Source: Marivita geojedonensis (lineage in GTDB: Bacteria > Pseudomonadota > Alphaproteobacteria > Rhodobacterales > Rhodobacteraceae). Taken from it: a DNA stretch of 64,000 nt. Position 1 is the stretch's first letter; every line of letters begins with the position of its first letter. The notes beneath the pieces were generated by a model. It was given only the letters and a program-made list of their open reading frames with translations. It searched no databases and was not told the origin of the DNA. Shown piece by piece: positions 37,356 through 45,059 of the stretch. Where the stretch lies: positions 1 to 64,000 of the forward strand of contig NZ_JFKC01000007.1 in the NCBI RefSeq assembly GCF_002115805.1, in the 5' to 3' direction. The position numbers were made by a program, and so were the translations under genes.

Positions 37356-37832
37356 TCAGCTTATGTGCCACTCGGGGTCAGCTGCCACCAGTTCAACCGT
37401 GTTGCCGTCCGGATCCTGTGTGAAGAGACCCCGCCAACCGGTCCATTCGAAGATCTCGAACCGCGTGGGGCAGCCCTCCTGCTCCAACCATTTCGCGGCC
37501 GCCTCCTGTTCGTCCCACGGCAGGCTGAGCGCCAGATGATGCAGTGAGGACCGACGCCCAACTGCCAGGTTCGGCCCTTCGTCCTGAGTCGTCGGTGACA
37601 TGGACACCCCACCGGCATCATCCGAAAAAAGTGCGAGAACCGCGACATGTCCGGCGTGGCTTTCGCCAAGATGGAAGAACGCAATCCCGTCTCGGTGCCC
37701 GCCGCGCTCTGCCGGTTTGAGCCGGTCCAGTCCGAGCACCCTCTCATAGAAATCGCACATCGCCTGAAAATCACGGCAGCGGATGGCGATCTCGCCCAAA
37801 GCACGCGGTTTGAAAGGCTGTGTCCTGACCAT
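37356..37832 (-). CDS. VOC (glyoxalase/dioxygenase fold) family protein
   Basis: A 158-residue two-motif VOC protein. The first beta-alpha-beta unit starts EIAIRCRDFQAMCDFYERVLGL; the second ends in FTQDPDGNTVELV. Metal-ligand candidates are His in LHHLALS and Glu in NTVELV. The start at 37832 (MVRTQ) has AAGGA seven nucleotides upstream; the ATG nine nucleotides earlier would overlap that site. Substrate is unknown: glyoxalase I-like, fosfomycin-type or extradiol-type. It is followed upstream by the GHQ-reductase gene on the same strand (38-nt gap), so both may be expressed together. Confidence 0.8.
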   Translation of the reverse strand: MVRTQPFKPRALGEIAIRCRDFQAMCDFYERVLGLDRLKPAERGGHRDGIAFFHLGESHAGHVAVLALFSDDAGGVSMSPTTQDEGPNLAVGRRSSLHHLALSLPWDEQEAAAKWLEQEGCPTRFEIFEWTGWRGLFTQDPDGNTVELVAADPEWHIS

Positions 37833-37870
37833 CGGTGTCATCCTTGTGTTCTGGGGAGTTGCGGGAGGCG

Positions 37871-38890
37871 TCACGCAGATCCGGCGAGTTCGGGGTGCTC
37901 GTAGGCTTCCGGGTAGGTCATGGGATGTATCGGACCCAGTGGGACCACCTTGTTCCATGATCGACCGAAGTACCCCTGCCGACAATGGACCAACGATCCG
38001 GACGCTGCCACGCCTTCAATCGCATAGACCCGACACAGCCAGCGCCACAGGTGCGGGTGGTCCAGAATGCGCGCGCCGTTGAGCTTCATACGCAGGTAGT
38101 AAACGGGGTCGTGACGGAACACCGTCGGGAAAAGCCGCAGGTCAGCTTCGGTGAACGTGTCGCCCGTCAGAAAGGGACGGCCATCCGAAAGCAGCATGTC
38201 CAGATCGCGCAGGGTTTCGAAATAGTCAGCAAAGGCTTTGGCGTAGACCTCCTGATCTGACGAGAACCCGGCTTTGTATGCGCCATTGTTGATCGTGACG
38301 TAGATCCTTTCATTCAATGCGCTGATCGCGCTTTGCAGGTCAGGATCGTCGGGGAAAAGCCGCAACCTGTTGGATCGTGCCCCCAGAGCATCTGCATGCG
38401 TATCGAGCATCCGCAGTATTTCGGCGCTTTCATTGTTCACGATGCGGCCAGCCGTCTTGTCGTAGAGAATGGGAAGCGACTGTTCGTCGGATCCCTCGCG
38501 TGTATAGATTTGCTTTGCCAGTCGCAGATTTTCACCAGTGCCGGTTTCGCGGGTGCATTCCGGCAAGGTGTCTCCGGTCAAAGTGGCAATCCGATCGGGG
38601 GCGAATTCCCAAAGGTTGGGTCCGGCTGGATCGTCCTCGCCCGTCCGGTTCGGAAAACTGACATCCATCGAAATGGCGCTTTCCAGACCGAGAACGCTGC
38701 GCGCCATGGTGACCCGATGGCACCAAGGGCAATTGAGCGCTACAAACAGGTGATAGCGTCCGGGCTCTGGCGGGAAATCCGGGTCGCCGATGGCATGGCG
38801 AAAACCGCTTATGCCCCTTACGAATTCGCCTTTTGCGCGCCGTTCAGCGGCGTTCGCCTGATTTTCCTGCGTGCCTTTGTCCTGTGCCAT
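37871..38890 (-). CDS. yqjG: Glutathionyl-hydroquinone reductase (YqjG/Xi-class GST)
   Basis: A 339-residue Xi-class glutathione transferase. The redox site is CPWCH (Cys54, Cys57) in NCPWCHRVTMARS; the N-terminal region carries GRYHLFV and the C-terminal all-helical domain ends with HPEL. The family reduces glutathionyl-hydroquinones to hydroquinone plus GSSG, restoring quinones after glutathione adduction. Its length matches YqjG/ECM4 relatives (about 330). The start at 38890 is the first ATG of the conserved frame. GshA, the first glutathione-synthesis enzyme, is encoded 5 kb away. Confidence 0.93.
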   Translation of the reverse strand: MAQDKGTQENQANAAERRAKGEFVRGISGFRHAIGDPDFPPEPGRYHLFVALNCPWCHRVTMARSVLGLESAISMDVSFPNRTGEDDPAGPNLWEFAPDRIATLTGDTLPECTRETGTGENLRLAKQIYTREGSDEQSLPILYDKTAGRIVNNESAEILRMLDTHADALGARSNRLRLFPDDPDLQSAISALNERIYVTINNGAYKAGFSSDQEVYAKAFADYFETLRDLDMLLSDGRPFLTGDTFTEADLRLFPTVFRHDPVYYLRMKLNGARILDHPHLWRWLCRVYAIEGVAASGSLVHCRQGYFGRSWNKVVPLGPIHPMTYPEAYEHPELAGSA

Positions 38891-38973
38891 GAGCCGAGCC
38901 TAGGACATGTCCCCCAGGAACACAGCCAGGTTTTTGAGAAATCATGCGCAGGTGCGTCGGGGGCGCGCGCGTG

Positions 38974-39300
38974 TCAGCCCGCGTTCATCCGTTCCACATA
39001 GGCGCGCATTTCCTCGGCTTCGTGCCGGGCGTCGCGCAGACCTTCCATAGCTGCAGCCAGCTCGGCCTCGGTCTGGGCCAGTTGGTTGGTCAGTTCCGCT
39101 TCGCGCTGCTGAAGATACGTGATCGCCTGATCGCGGGTTTCCTCGGCCTCGTGAAGTTCCTGGCTCATGCGTTCGAGCTGGTCCATGTCGGCCTGACTGA
39201 CCCGGGTGAAGCGGTGCACCAGCCAGTTCGCAAACCACCCCAGACAGAACGCGACGAAAAGAATGATCGCGGTCGTGATGACAAACTCAGTTCTGTTCAT
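38974..39300 (-). CDS. Membrane-anchored coiled-coil protein of 108 residues
   Basis: A short protein with an N-terminal transmembrane helix (VITTAIILFVAFCLGWFANWLV) followed by a long coiled coil (about residues 36-100), rich in Q, E, L and A. It has no recognisable enzyme domain. The start at 39300 overlaps the end of the OmpA/BON gene by 14 nucleotides, so it is coupled to it; a longer frame is unsupported. A short membrane anchor plus coiled coil next to a peptidoglycan-associated protein suggests a role at the envelope, perhaps as a scaffold of that protein. This is inference. Confidence 0.72.
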   Translation of the reverse strand: MNRTEFVITTAIILFVAFCLGWFANWLVHRFTRVSQADMDQLERMSQELHEAEETRDQAITYLQQREAELTNQLAQTEAELAAAMEGLRDARHEAEEMRAYVERMNAG

Positions 39301-41203
39301 CGGTGGTGTCCTCTGCGCTTTCGCCGCCAGATGTTTCCCCTGTCTGCGTGGATTGTTCAATGCTTTCCAGCGTTGTTTCTGTCTCTTCCACCGGTTCAGG
39401 GCGCCGCAGTTTGAATTCGATCCGACGGTTGGCCTCGCGGCCTTCCTCGGTGTCATTGGTGGCGATGGGCTGTTCCTCACCATAGCCGATGACTTCGTAG
39501 CTCGAGGTCAGGACACGGCGCTGGCGCAGCGCGTCGAGAACCGCTTGCGCCCGCGCCTGGCTGAGCTGCTGGTTCATCACTTCGCGGCCCTGACTGTCGG
39601 TGTGCCCGGCGATCACGAGAGGGATATCACCGCAGAGCTGTAGAAGTTCGGCGATTTCGTCCATGATGTCCTGCGTTGCCAGGTCGAGCGTCGCAGAGCC
39701 CGGTTCGAAGGTGATCTTGCGGCCGCCGATGATCTCGACGATTTGCGCCTCACATTCCTCGGGCGTCGGAATCCCGAGCAGCGGGTCCAGCTTTTCCTGA
39801 TAGGTGACGGCGATCTCGAACTCTTCGCTTTCGCCCAGCTTGTCGGCCAGCAGACCGGCGATTTCGGAACTGGCCGTCTGATTGCCGGTGTTGCCGGTCA
39901 CGGACAGTCCGTCAGGCGTCACGACAACCGCACCGTTGGACAGACGCGAAAGGGCTTCGAGGGCTGCCAGAACGCGGCTGGACCAGTTGGGCGGCAGCGT
40001 TTCGTCCACCCGCGCAGTGGTGCGGACCGTGGCAGAGCCGAACGCGGCGCGGGCAAAGCTGTCTGCGGTCTGACGCGCGATTTCGCTGTTGATGCGACCG
40101 CGCAGCTGAACTTCGCCTTCGGGGCTGCGTGTGGCCGTGAACTCGGGAACGCCCTGCGGGGCGTCTGACGGCGGCTTGGGCAGCGTTGCCTTTACGACAA
40201 AGACATCGGGCAGACTGTTTTCCAGCTCTCCGACAACACGGTCGAACAGCTCCTGTTCCGTGCCTTCGAGTGCGAAGAGTGCAACATCGACATCGGAAAA
40301 CGTGATGGTGCCACCACCAAGGGCGTTGATTGCACCGATACCCATCGCGGTTGCCTCGCCCCATTCGTTGGTGGGCGTGCCCAGACCGAGGCGGCAGTCC
40401 ACCTTGCCATCGATCCCGGCCTGCGCGGCCGCCGATTGGATCAGGGCGCGATCCTCTTCGGTCGGGGCGGCACAGGCGTCGAAGCGCGCACCATCCGCAT
40501 CCTTGATGAAGCGCAGCGTGAAGGGCGAGATGACCGGGCGCGGCGCCGTGATTTCCAGTGCAAGGCGCAGGTCATCGTCGGCGCGGCGCGCCAGATCGGC
40601 CTCGACCCGGCGGCGGGTGTCTTCGTTGGCGACAGCGCCCTTGATCCTGACCTTGCCGGCTTCGATCGAAATCTTCGACCGGTCGAGAACCCGCAGAACC
40701 GATACCGCATATTCCAGCGCGTCGTCCCAACCCTCGGGCACCTCGTAATCCGCCACTTCGAGCAAATCGGCAACCGGCACATCCGGAACCGCGCGGCTGA
40801 TGTCCTCGATCAGCTGCGTGCGGTCGGTGGCGGCTGGAAGAAGTCCGATGAGGGACACTCCGTCGTCATTCCGCAGCATCTCGATCGAGAATCGCGGCGG
40901 GGTGATCCCGTCGGTATCGACGATGTCGATCTGGTCGATCACGCGGGCTGTATCGACGACGCGCCCGGCGGCGCTAAGCGCCTGAAAGCGGTCGGCTTCG
41001 GTAGGGGCGGTCCCGATCAGGAAGACCTGCAAACCGTTGGTGTCCACATCCGCCCATGTCAGCGCATCGCGGTCCAGTTCCGTCCGCACCGCCTGTGCAG
41101 AGCTTTCCTCGACGGCCCCCGCAGCGATCCACGCTGCGCCGAGGCTGAGCACAGCGGCCACGGCAAAGGTGCACAGGAGAATGAAGACAGAAGACAGGCG
41201 CAT
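39287..41203 (-). CDS. OmpA-C domain protein with BON-like repeats, envelope-associated
   Basis: A 638-residue protein with an N-terminal membrane segment (RLSSVFILLCTFAVAAVLSL) and an extracytoplasmic part made of BON-like modules, repeated halves such as LQVFLIGTAPTEADRFQALSAAGRVVDTARVIDQI. The C-terminus is an OmpA/MotB peptidoglycan-binding domain with LVIAGHTDSQGRE and SQARAQAVLDAL. The tail is Thr/Glu/Ser-rich. The translation start is ATG at 41203; a TTG two codons earlier is less likely. Such proteins link outer or inner membrane to peptidoglycan. It overlaps the coiled-coil gene by 14 nt. Confidence 0.85.
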   Translation of the reverse strand: MRLSSVFILLCTFAVAAVLSLGAAWIAAGAVEESSAQAVRTELDRDALTWADVDTNGLQVFLIGTAPTEADRFQALSAAGRVVDTARVIDQIDIVDTDGITPPRFSIEMLRNDDGVSLIGLLPAATDRTQLIEDISRAVPDVPVADLLEVADYEVPEGWDDALEYAVSVLRVLDRSKISIEAGKVRIKGAVANEDTRRRVEADLARRADDDLRLALEITAPRPVISPFTLRFIKDADGARFDACAAPTEEDRALIQSAAAQAGIDGKVDCRLGLGTPTNEWGEATAMGIGAINALGGGTITFSDVDVALFALEGTEQELFDRVVGELENSLPDVFVVKATLPKPPSDAPQGVPEFTATRSPEGEVQLRGRINSEIARQTADSFARAAFGSATVRTTARVDETLPPNWSSRVLAALEALSRLSNGAVVVTPDGLSVTGNTGNQTASSEIAGLLADKLGESEEFEIAVTYQEKLDPLLGIPTPEECEAQIVEIIGGRKITFEPGSATLDLATQDIMDEIAELLQLCGDIPLVIAGHTDSQGREVMNQQLSQARAQAVLDALRQRRVLTSSYEVIGYGEEQPIATNDTEEGREANRRIEFKLRRPEPVEETETTLESIEQSTQTGETSGGESAEDTTDEQN

Positions 41204-41262
41204 CAACGTTCCACGTCAGATGAAGTTGGCCAAGCGATACGCCGCGCGACCCCGGAGTGCAA

Positions 41263-42228
41263 TCACACCAGAAGCGCTGTGGCGAAAAACAGCACAGGGA
41301 TCATCCCCGCATCGCGGTTTGATCGGAAGAGGTGGAGCAACCCGTCCATGTCATCCAGTTTGAGCCGCCGCATCTGCCACATCATGTGCCAGCCCATCGC
41401 CCAGGGACCGCCCAGCGCGATCACCAGAGCGAAGATCTCGCCACGTGGCTCGGCAAGGATGATGGCGAATCCCATAAGTGCGACGGTGAGCACGAGAAAC
41501 CATGCGAGATATTTCGGGGTCGCGTCTCCGAACAGCCGTGCGGTGGATTTCACCCCGATCAGCGCGTCATCTTCCTTGTCCTGATGCGCGTAGATCGTGT
41601 CATAGAAGAGCGTCCACGCCATACCCGCGAGATAGAGACTGACGGCGGGCCATTGCAGTTGGCCGGTATGGGCCGTCCATGCCAGCAGAGCGCCCCAGTT
41701 GAACGCGATGCCAAGGAACACCTGCGGCCACCATGTGAACCGCTTGGCAAAAGGGTATATCGCCACGGGTACAAGGGCGATTACGCCAAGAATGATGGCC
41801 TGAATGGGAAAGGTGATCAGGATGCAGAAGGCAATGAGCGACTGCGCCACCGCCCAGGCAAGGGCCTGCTTCACCGTGACCTGCCCCGAGGGAATCGGGC
41901 GCGACGCGGTGCGGGCTACTGAGCCGTCGAAATCGCGGTCGGTGATATCATTCCAGGTGCAGCCAGCACCGCGCATGAGAAACGCGCCGATGCCGCAGCC
42001 GAGGATGATCCACGCATCAAAGAGCCGCGCCTCTCCGGTGTGGAACATCGCCAGCAGCGTGCCCCAGACGCAGGGCAGGTAAAGCAGCCATGTGCCGATG
42101 GGCCTGTCCGCGCGGCTCAGCCGCAGGTAGGGGCGGGTCCAGGCGGGTGCGCGGGTATCGACCCAATTGCCCGTGACGGCATCAGAGACCTGACCGCTCT
42201 GGTCTGGTGAAATCTGCGGTCCGGGCAT
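41263..42228 (-). CDS. ubiA: 4-hydroxybenzoate octaprenyltransferase (UbiA)
   Basis: A 321-residue integral membrane prenyltransferase with about nine helices. Both Asp-rich motifs that bind prenyl diphosphate and Mg2+ are present: NDITDRDFDG and YDTIYAHQDKEDD. It attaches the polyprenyl chain to 4-hydroxybenzoate, the committing step of ubiquinone synthesis. The start at 42228 (GGAG eight nucleotides upstream) fits the normal length; a much longer frame would read antisense through rsmE. The ubiA and rsmE starts nearly touch (12 nt between the ATGs), so the two are divergent. Confidence 0.95.
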   Translation of the reverse strand: MPGPQISPDQSGQVSDAVTGNWVDTRAPAWTRPYLRLSRADRPIGTWLLYLPCVWGTLLAMFHTGEARLFDAWIILGCGIGAFLMRGAGCTWNDITDRDFDGSVARTASRPIPSGQVTVKQALAWAVAQSLIAFCILITFPIQAIILGVIALVPVAIYPFAKRFTWWPQVFLGIAFNWGALLAWTAHTGQLQWPAVSLYLAGMAWTLFYDTIYAHQDKEDDALIGVKSTARLFGDATPKYLAWFLVLTVALMGFAIILAEPRGEIFALVIALGGPWAMGWHMMWQMRRLKLDDMDGLLHLFRSNRDAGMIPVLFFATALLV

Positions 42229-42240
42229 ATGTGTTGCTCC

Positions 42241-42972
42241 ATGACTGAAAAACGGCGGGCGAAAGTCAGGCTTTTTGTAGAGCAGCCGCTTGGGGCGGCA
42301 CAACCGGTTCCTCTGACGCGGGAGCAGGCGCACTATCTGTTTGGCGTAATGCGGATGGGTGTGGGCGATCCTGTGGCGCTGTTCAACGGTCGCGATGGCG
42401 AATGGCAGGCCGAGGTCGCGGAGAGCGGCAAGCGCGGCGGCGTGCTGATCTGCGAGGAACAATCCGCACCTCAGGTCACACCGCCGGATGTCTGGCTGCT
42501 GTTTGCGCCGATCAAGAAGACGCGCACCGATTTCATCGTGGAAAAGGCGACCGAAATGGGGGTCCGGCGGATCATGCCCGTGCAGACCGCCTTCACCAAT
42601 TCCGAGCGGATCCGGCAGGACCGCCTGCAGGCACACGCGGTGGAAGCGGCCGAGCAATGCGGCGGGGTATTTGTGCCCGAGGTTGCGGATCTGGCCAAGC
42701 TGGATCGCGTGCTGAGCACGTGGGACCCGACGCGGCGGATCGCGTTCTGCGATGAGGCTCTGGCGGGCGAGACAGGACGTCTGCCCGCTGCGCCCGGTCC
42801 ATGGGCCATCCTGATCGGCCCGGAAGGCGGGTTTTCGGAGGACGAGCGCACGCGGCTGCGGAGGATGGACTGCGCCAGTCCGATCAGCCTTGGGCCGCGA
42901 ATATTACGGGCCGACACGGCGGCAGTGGCGGCGCTGACGCTATGGCAGAGCGCGCTGGGGGACTGGGAATGA
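42241..42972 (+). CDS. rsmE: 16S rRNA (uracil-1498-N3)-methyltransferase RsmE
   Basis: A 243-residue SPOUT-class methyltransferase. The N-terminal PUA-like domain (KVRLFVEQPLG through the GEWQAEV region) precedes the knotted SAM-binding domain with IGPEGGFSEDE and SLGPRILRADTA. It methylates U1498 of 16S rRNA in the 30S subunit. An ATG 12 nt earlier (42229) would also fit the frame; I kept 42241 as the better start because the conserved core begins soon after it. It is divergent from ubiA and is followed by a pair of 22-bp palindromes. Confidence 0.94.
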   Translation: MTEKRRAKVRLFVEQPLGAAQPVPLTREQAHYLFGVMRMGVGDPVALFNGRDGEWQAEVAESGKRGGVLICEEQSAPQVTPPDVWLLFAPIKKTRTDFIVEKATEMGVRRIMPVQTAFTNSERIRQDRLQAHAVEAAEQCGGVFVPEVADLAKLDRVLSTWDPTRRIAFCDEALAGETGRLPAAPGPWAILIGPEGGFSEDERTRLRRMDCASPISLGPRILRADTAAVAALTLWQSALGDWE

Positions 42973-42974
42973 CG

Positions 42975-43018
42975 GATTTTCGGTCGACCGAAAATCGCAC
43001 ATCCATCGATGGATGTGC
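42975..43018. repeat. Two abutting 22-bp perfect palindromes after rsmE
   Basis: Arms GATTTTCGGTC / GACCGAAAATC (42975-42996) and GCACATCCATC / GATGGATGTGC (42997-43018), with no gap between them, starting two nucleotides past the rsmE stop. Each is fully self-complementary. There is no U-tract. The next gene starts 18 nt later. Confidence 0.9.
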
Positions 43019-43036
43019 CGCACCAGGTAGAAACGC

Positions 43037-43567
43037 ATGAGCTTTATCCGGCCCGAGGTGCGCGCGGCGATCCTGCGCTGGCGCGAGGCGCTGATTGGGG
43101 CGGCGATCCTGTTGCTGGGTCTTTACTGGAGTATCTGGGTAACGCCGGGCTTGCTCACATGGATCGGTTATCTGGCCTTGTTCCTTGGTGCGGCGCTGTT
43201 CTTTGCCGGGTTGCAGAGGGGGCGTGCGCGTATGGGCGGCGGCGGGCCGGGAGTGGTACAGGTGGTTGAGCGGCGGATCGGTTATTTCGGACCCCTGAAC
43301 GGCGGTGTGGTCGATCTGGACGCCGTGACCTCACTCAGCCTCGACCCGACCGACCATCCGCGGCACTGGGTCATTACACATGACGGAGGACCGGCACTTC
43401 ATATTCCCGTGAATGCGGAAGGCGCGGATGTGCTGTTCGATGCTTTTGCAAGCCTGCCCGGCCTCAGCCCCGGCCGTGTCGCCTCGACCTTGAAACATGA
43501 TGGCACCGCACCAATTGTGCTCTGGCGCAGGCCTGACCTTCAGAAACGCATCCAGAGCCTGCATTGA
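43037..43567 (+). CDS. Conserved-looking membrane protein, 176 residues, unknown function
   Basis: Two adjacent transmembrane helices lie at about residues 18-36 and 41-58, separated by a short turn, followed by a soluble domain of about 110 residues containing VVQVVERRIGYFGPLNGGVVDLDAV and an HIPVNAEGADVLFDAFASLPGL segment. The soluble part has a PH-like look (small beta-strands and a terminal helix) but I cannot name a family. It lies between rsmE and gshA on the same strand and may be co-transcribed with gshA (63-nt gap). Confidence 0.75.
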   Translation: MSFIRPEVRAAILRWREALIGAAILLLGLYWSIWVTPGLLTWIGYLALFLGAALFFAGLQRGRARMGGGGPGVVQVVERRIGYFGPLNGGVVDLDAVTSLSLDPTDHPRHWVITHDGGPALHIPVNAEGADVLFDAFASLPGLSPGRVASTLKHDGTAPIVLWRRPDLQKRIQSLH

Positions 43568-43630
43568 CAGCCCGACGAATTCAGCCCAAGGCTGACCCCG
43601 ATTGACGAGCAGACAGACCGGAGACGCGCC

Positions 43631-45001
43631 ATGTCCATCCCACAGTCCGGTGGCGGGCCCATCGAACATCACGACCAGCTGGCGCAGTATCTTGCGGACG
43701 GGTGCAAGCCCAAAGACGACTGGCGCATCGGCACCGAGCACGAGAAGTTCGGCTATTGCAAGGACACGCTGCGCCCGCTGCCCTATCAGGGTGAGCGGTC
43801 CATTCTGGCAGTGCTGGAAGGTCTGCGCGATGGCCACGGATGGTCGCCGGTCATGGAAGGCGAACACCTGATCGGTCTGGTGAAAGGCGGCGCGAACATC
43901 TCGCTTGAACCCGGTGGGCAGCTTGAGCTGTCGGGTGCGCCGCTGGAAACCATTCACCAGACCTGCGACGAGGTGAACGACCATCTGCGCGACGTGAAGG
44001 ACATTGCCGACAAGATCGGTGTGGGTTTCATCGGGCTGGGCGCTGCGCCGATCTGGCGGCACGAGGACATGCCGCTGATGCCCAAGGGGCGCTACAAGCT
44101 CATGGACAGCTACATGGAAAAGGTCGGCACCGCCGGGACCACCATGATGCGGCGCACCTGCACGGTTCAGGTGAACCTCGATTTCTCGTCTGAAGCGGAC
44201 ATGGTGCAGAAGATGCGCGTGGCCCTGGCGTTGCAGCCGGTGGCAAACGCGCTGTTTGCCACGTCGCCGTTCTTTGAAGGCAAGCTGAACGGCCACAAGA
44301 GCTGGCGCGGGCGGGTCTGGCGGCATCTGGACGATGCGCGCACCGGGATGTTGCCCTTCGTGTTCGAGGACGGGTGCGGGTTCGAAGCCTGGGTGCAATA
44401 TGCGCTCGATGTGCCGATGTATTTCGTTTACCGCGATGGGGTCTATCACAATGCGCTGGGGCAGTCGTTCCGGGACTTCCTGAAGGGGGAGCTGCCCGCG
44501 CTGCCGGGGGAAACCCCGACCCTGTCGGACTGGGCGGATCACCTGACGACGATCTTCCCGGAGGCGCGACTGAAGAAATTCATTGAAATGCGCGGCGCCG
44601 ATGGCGGTCCCTGGCGAAGGCTCTGCGCCCTTCCCGCCTTCTGGGTGGGTCTGACTTATGATCAGTCGGCGCTCGATGCGGCGTGGGATCTGGTCAAGGG
44701 CTGGGATGCCGAAACACGCGATGCGCTGCGCGTGGCTGCGTCTGTCGATGGGCTTCAGGCCGAGGTGAACGGGATCCGGATGCACGACCTCGCGCGCGAG
44801 GCACTGGCCATCTCCGAAGCGGGTCTGGTCGCGCGGGCCCGTCCCGGTGCGGGCGGTCTGGTACCGAACGAAACCCATTTCCTGAACGCGCTGAAGGAAA
44901 GCGTCGAAACCGGCAAGACGCTGGCCGACGAATTGATCGACCATTACAATGGCGATTGGAACGGCGATATCAGCCGGATTTACAGCGAATACAGTTACTG
45001 A
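43631..45001 (+). CDS. gshA: Glutamate-cysteine ligase, plant/alphaproteobacterial type (GshA)
   Basis: A 456-residue ATP-dependent ligase of the GCS2 class used by plants and alphaproteobacteria. Its ATP-grasp-like active site includes RIGTEHEKFGY near the N-terminus and HEDMPLMPKGRYKLMDSYM. It joins Glu and Cys, the first and rate-limiting step of glutathione synthesis. The start at 43631 is the first ATG of the conserved frame; a clear ribosome site was not obvious (GGAGACGCGCC precedes it). It converges with the gamma-glutamyltransferase gene and is followed by a tandem hairpin pair. Confidence 0.95.
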   Translation: MSIPQSGGGPIEHHDQLAQYLADGCKPKDDWRIGTEHEKFGYCKDTLRPLPYQGERSILAVLEGLRDGHGWSPVMEGEHLIGLVKGGANISLEPGGQLELSGAPLETIHQTCDEVNDHLRDVKDIADKIGVGFIGLGAAPIWRHEDMPLMPKGRYKLMDSYMEKVGTAGTTMMRRTCTVQVNLDFSSEADMVQKMRVALALQPVANALFATSPFFEGKLNGHKSWRGRVWRHLDDARTGMLPFVFEDGCGFEAWVQYALDVPMYFVYRDGVYHNALGQSFRDFLKGELPALPGETPTLSDWADHLTTIFPEARLKKFIEMRGADGGPWRRLCALPAFWVGLTYDQSALDAAWDLVKGWDAETRDALRVAASVDGLQAEVNGIRMHDLAREALAISEAGLVARARPGAGGLVPNETHFLNALKESVETGKTLADELIDHYNGDWNGDISRIYSEYSY

Positions 45002-45006
45002 ACGGC

Positions 45007-45051
45007 CGCAACTCTTCGAAGAGTTGCGTCCGGCTTTGCGAAAAGCCGGAC
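45007..45051. repeat. Tandem palindromes between converging gshA and the gamma-glutamyltransferase gene
   Basis: A 22-bp perfect palindrome (arms CGCAACTCTTC / GAAGAGTTGCG, 45007-45028) shares its last base with a second hairpin, GTCCGGCTTT / AAAGCCGGAC (45028-45051), whose loop on the plus strand is GCGA, a GNRA tetraloop. It begins five nucleotides past the gshA stop and ends eight nucleotides before the opposing gene's stop. No T-tract. Confidence 0.88.
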
Positions 45052-45059
45052 GCCCTTGA

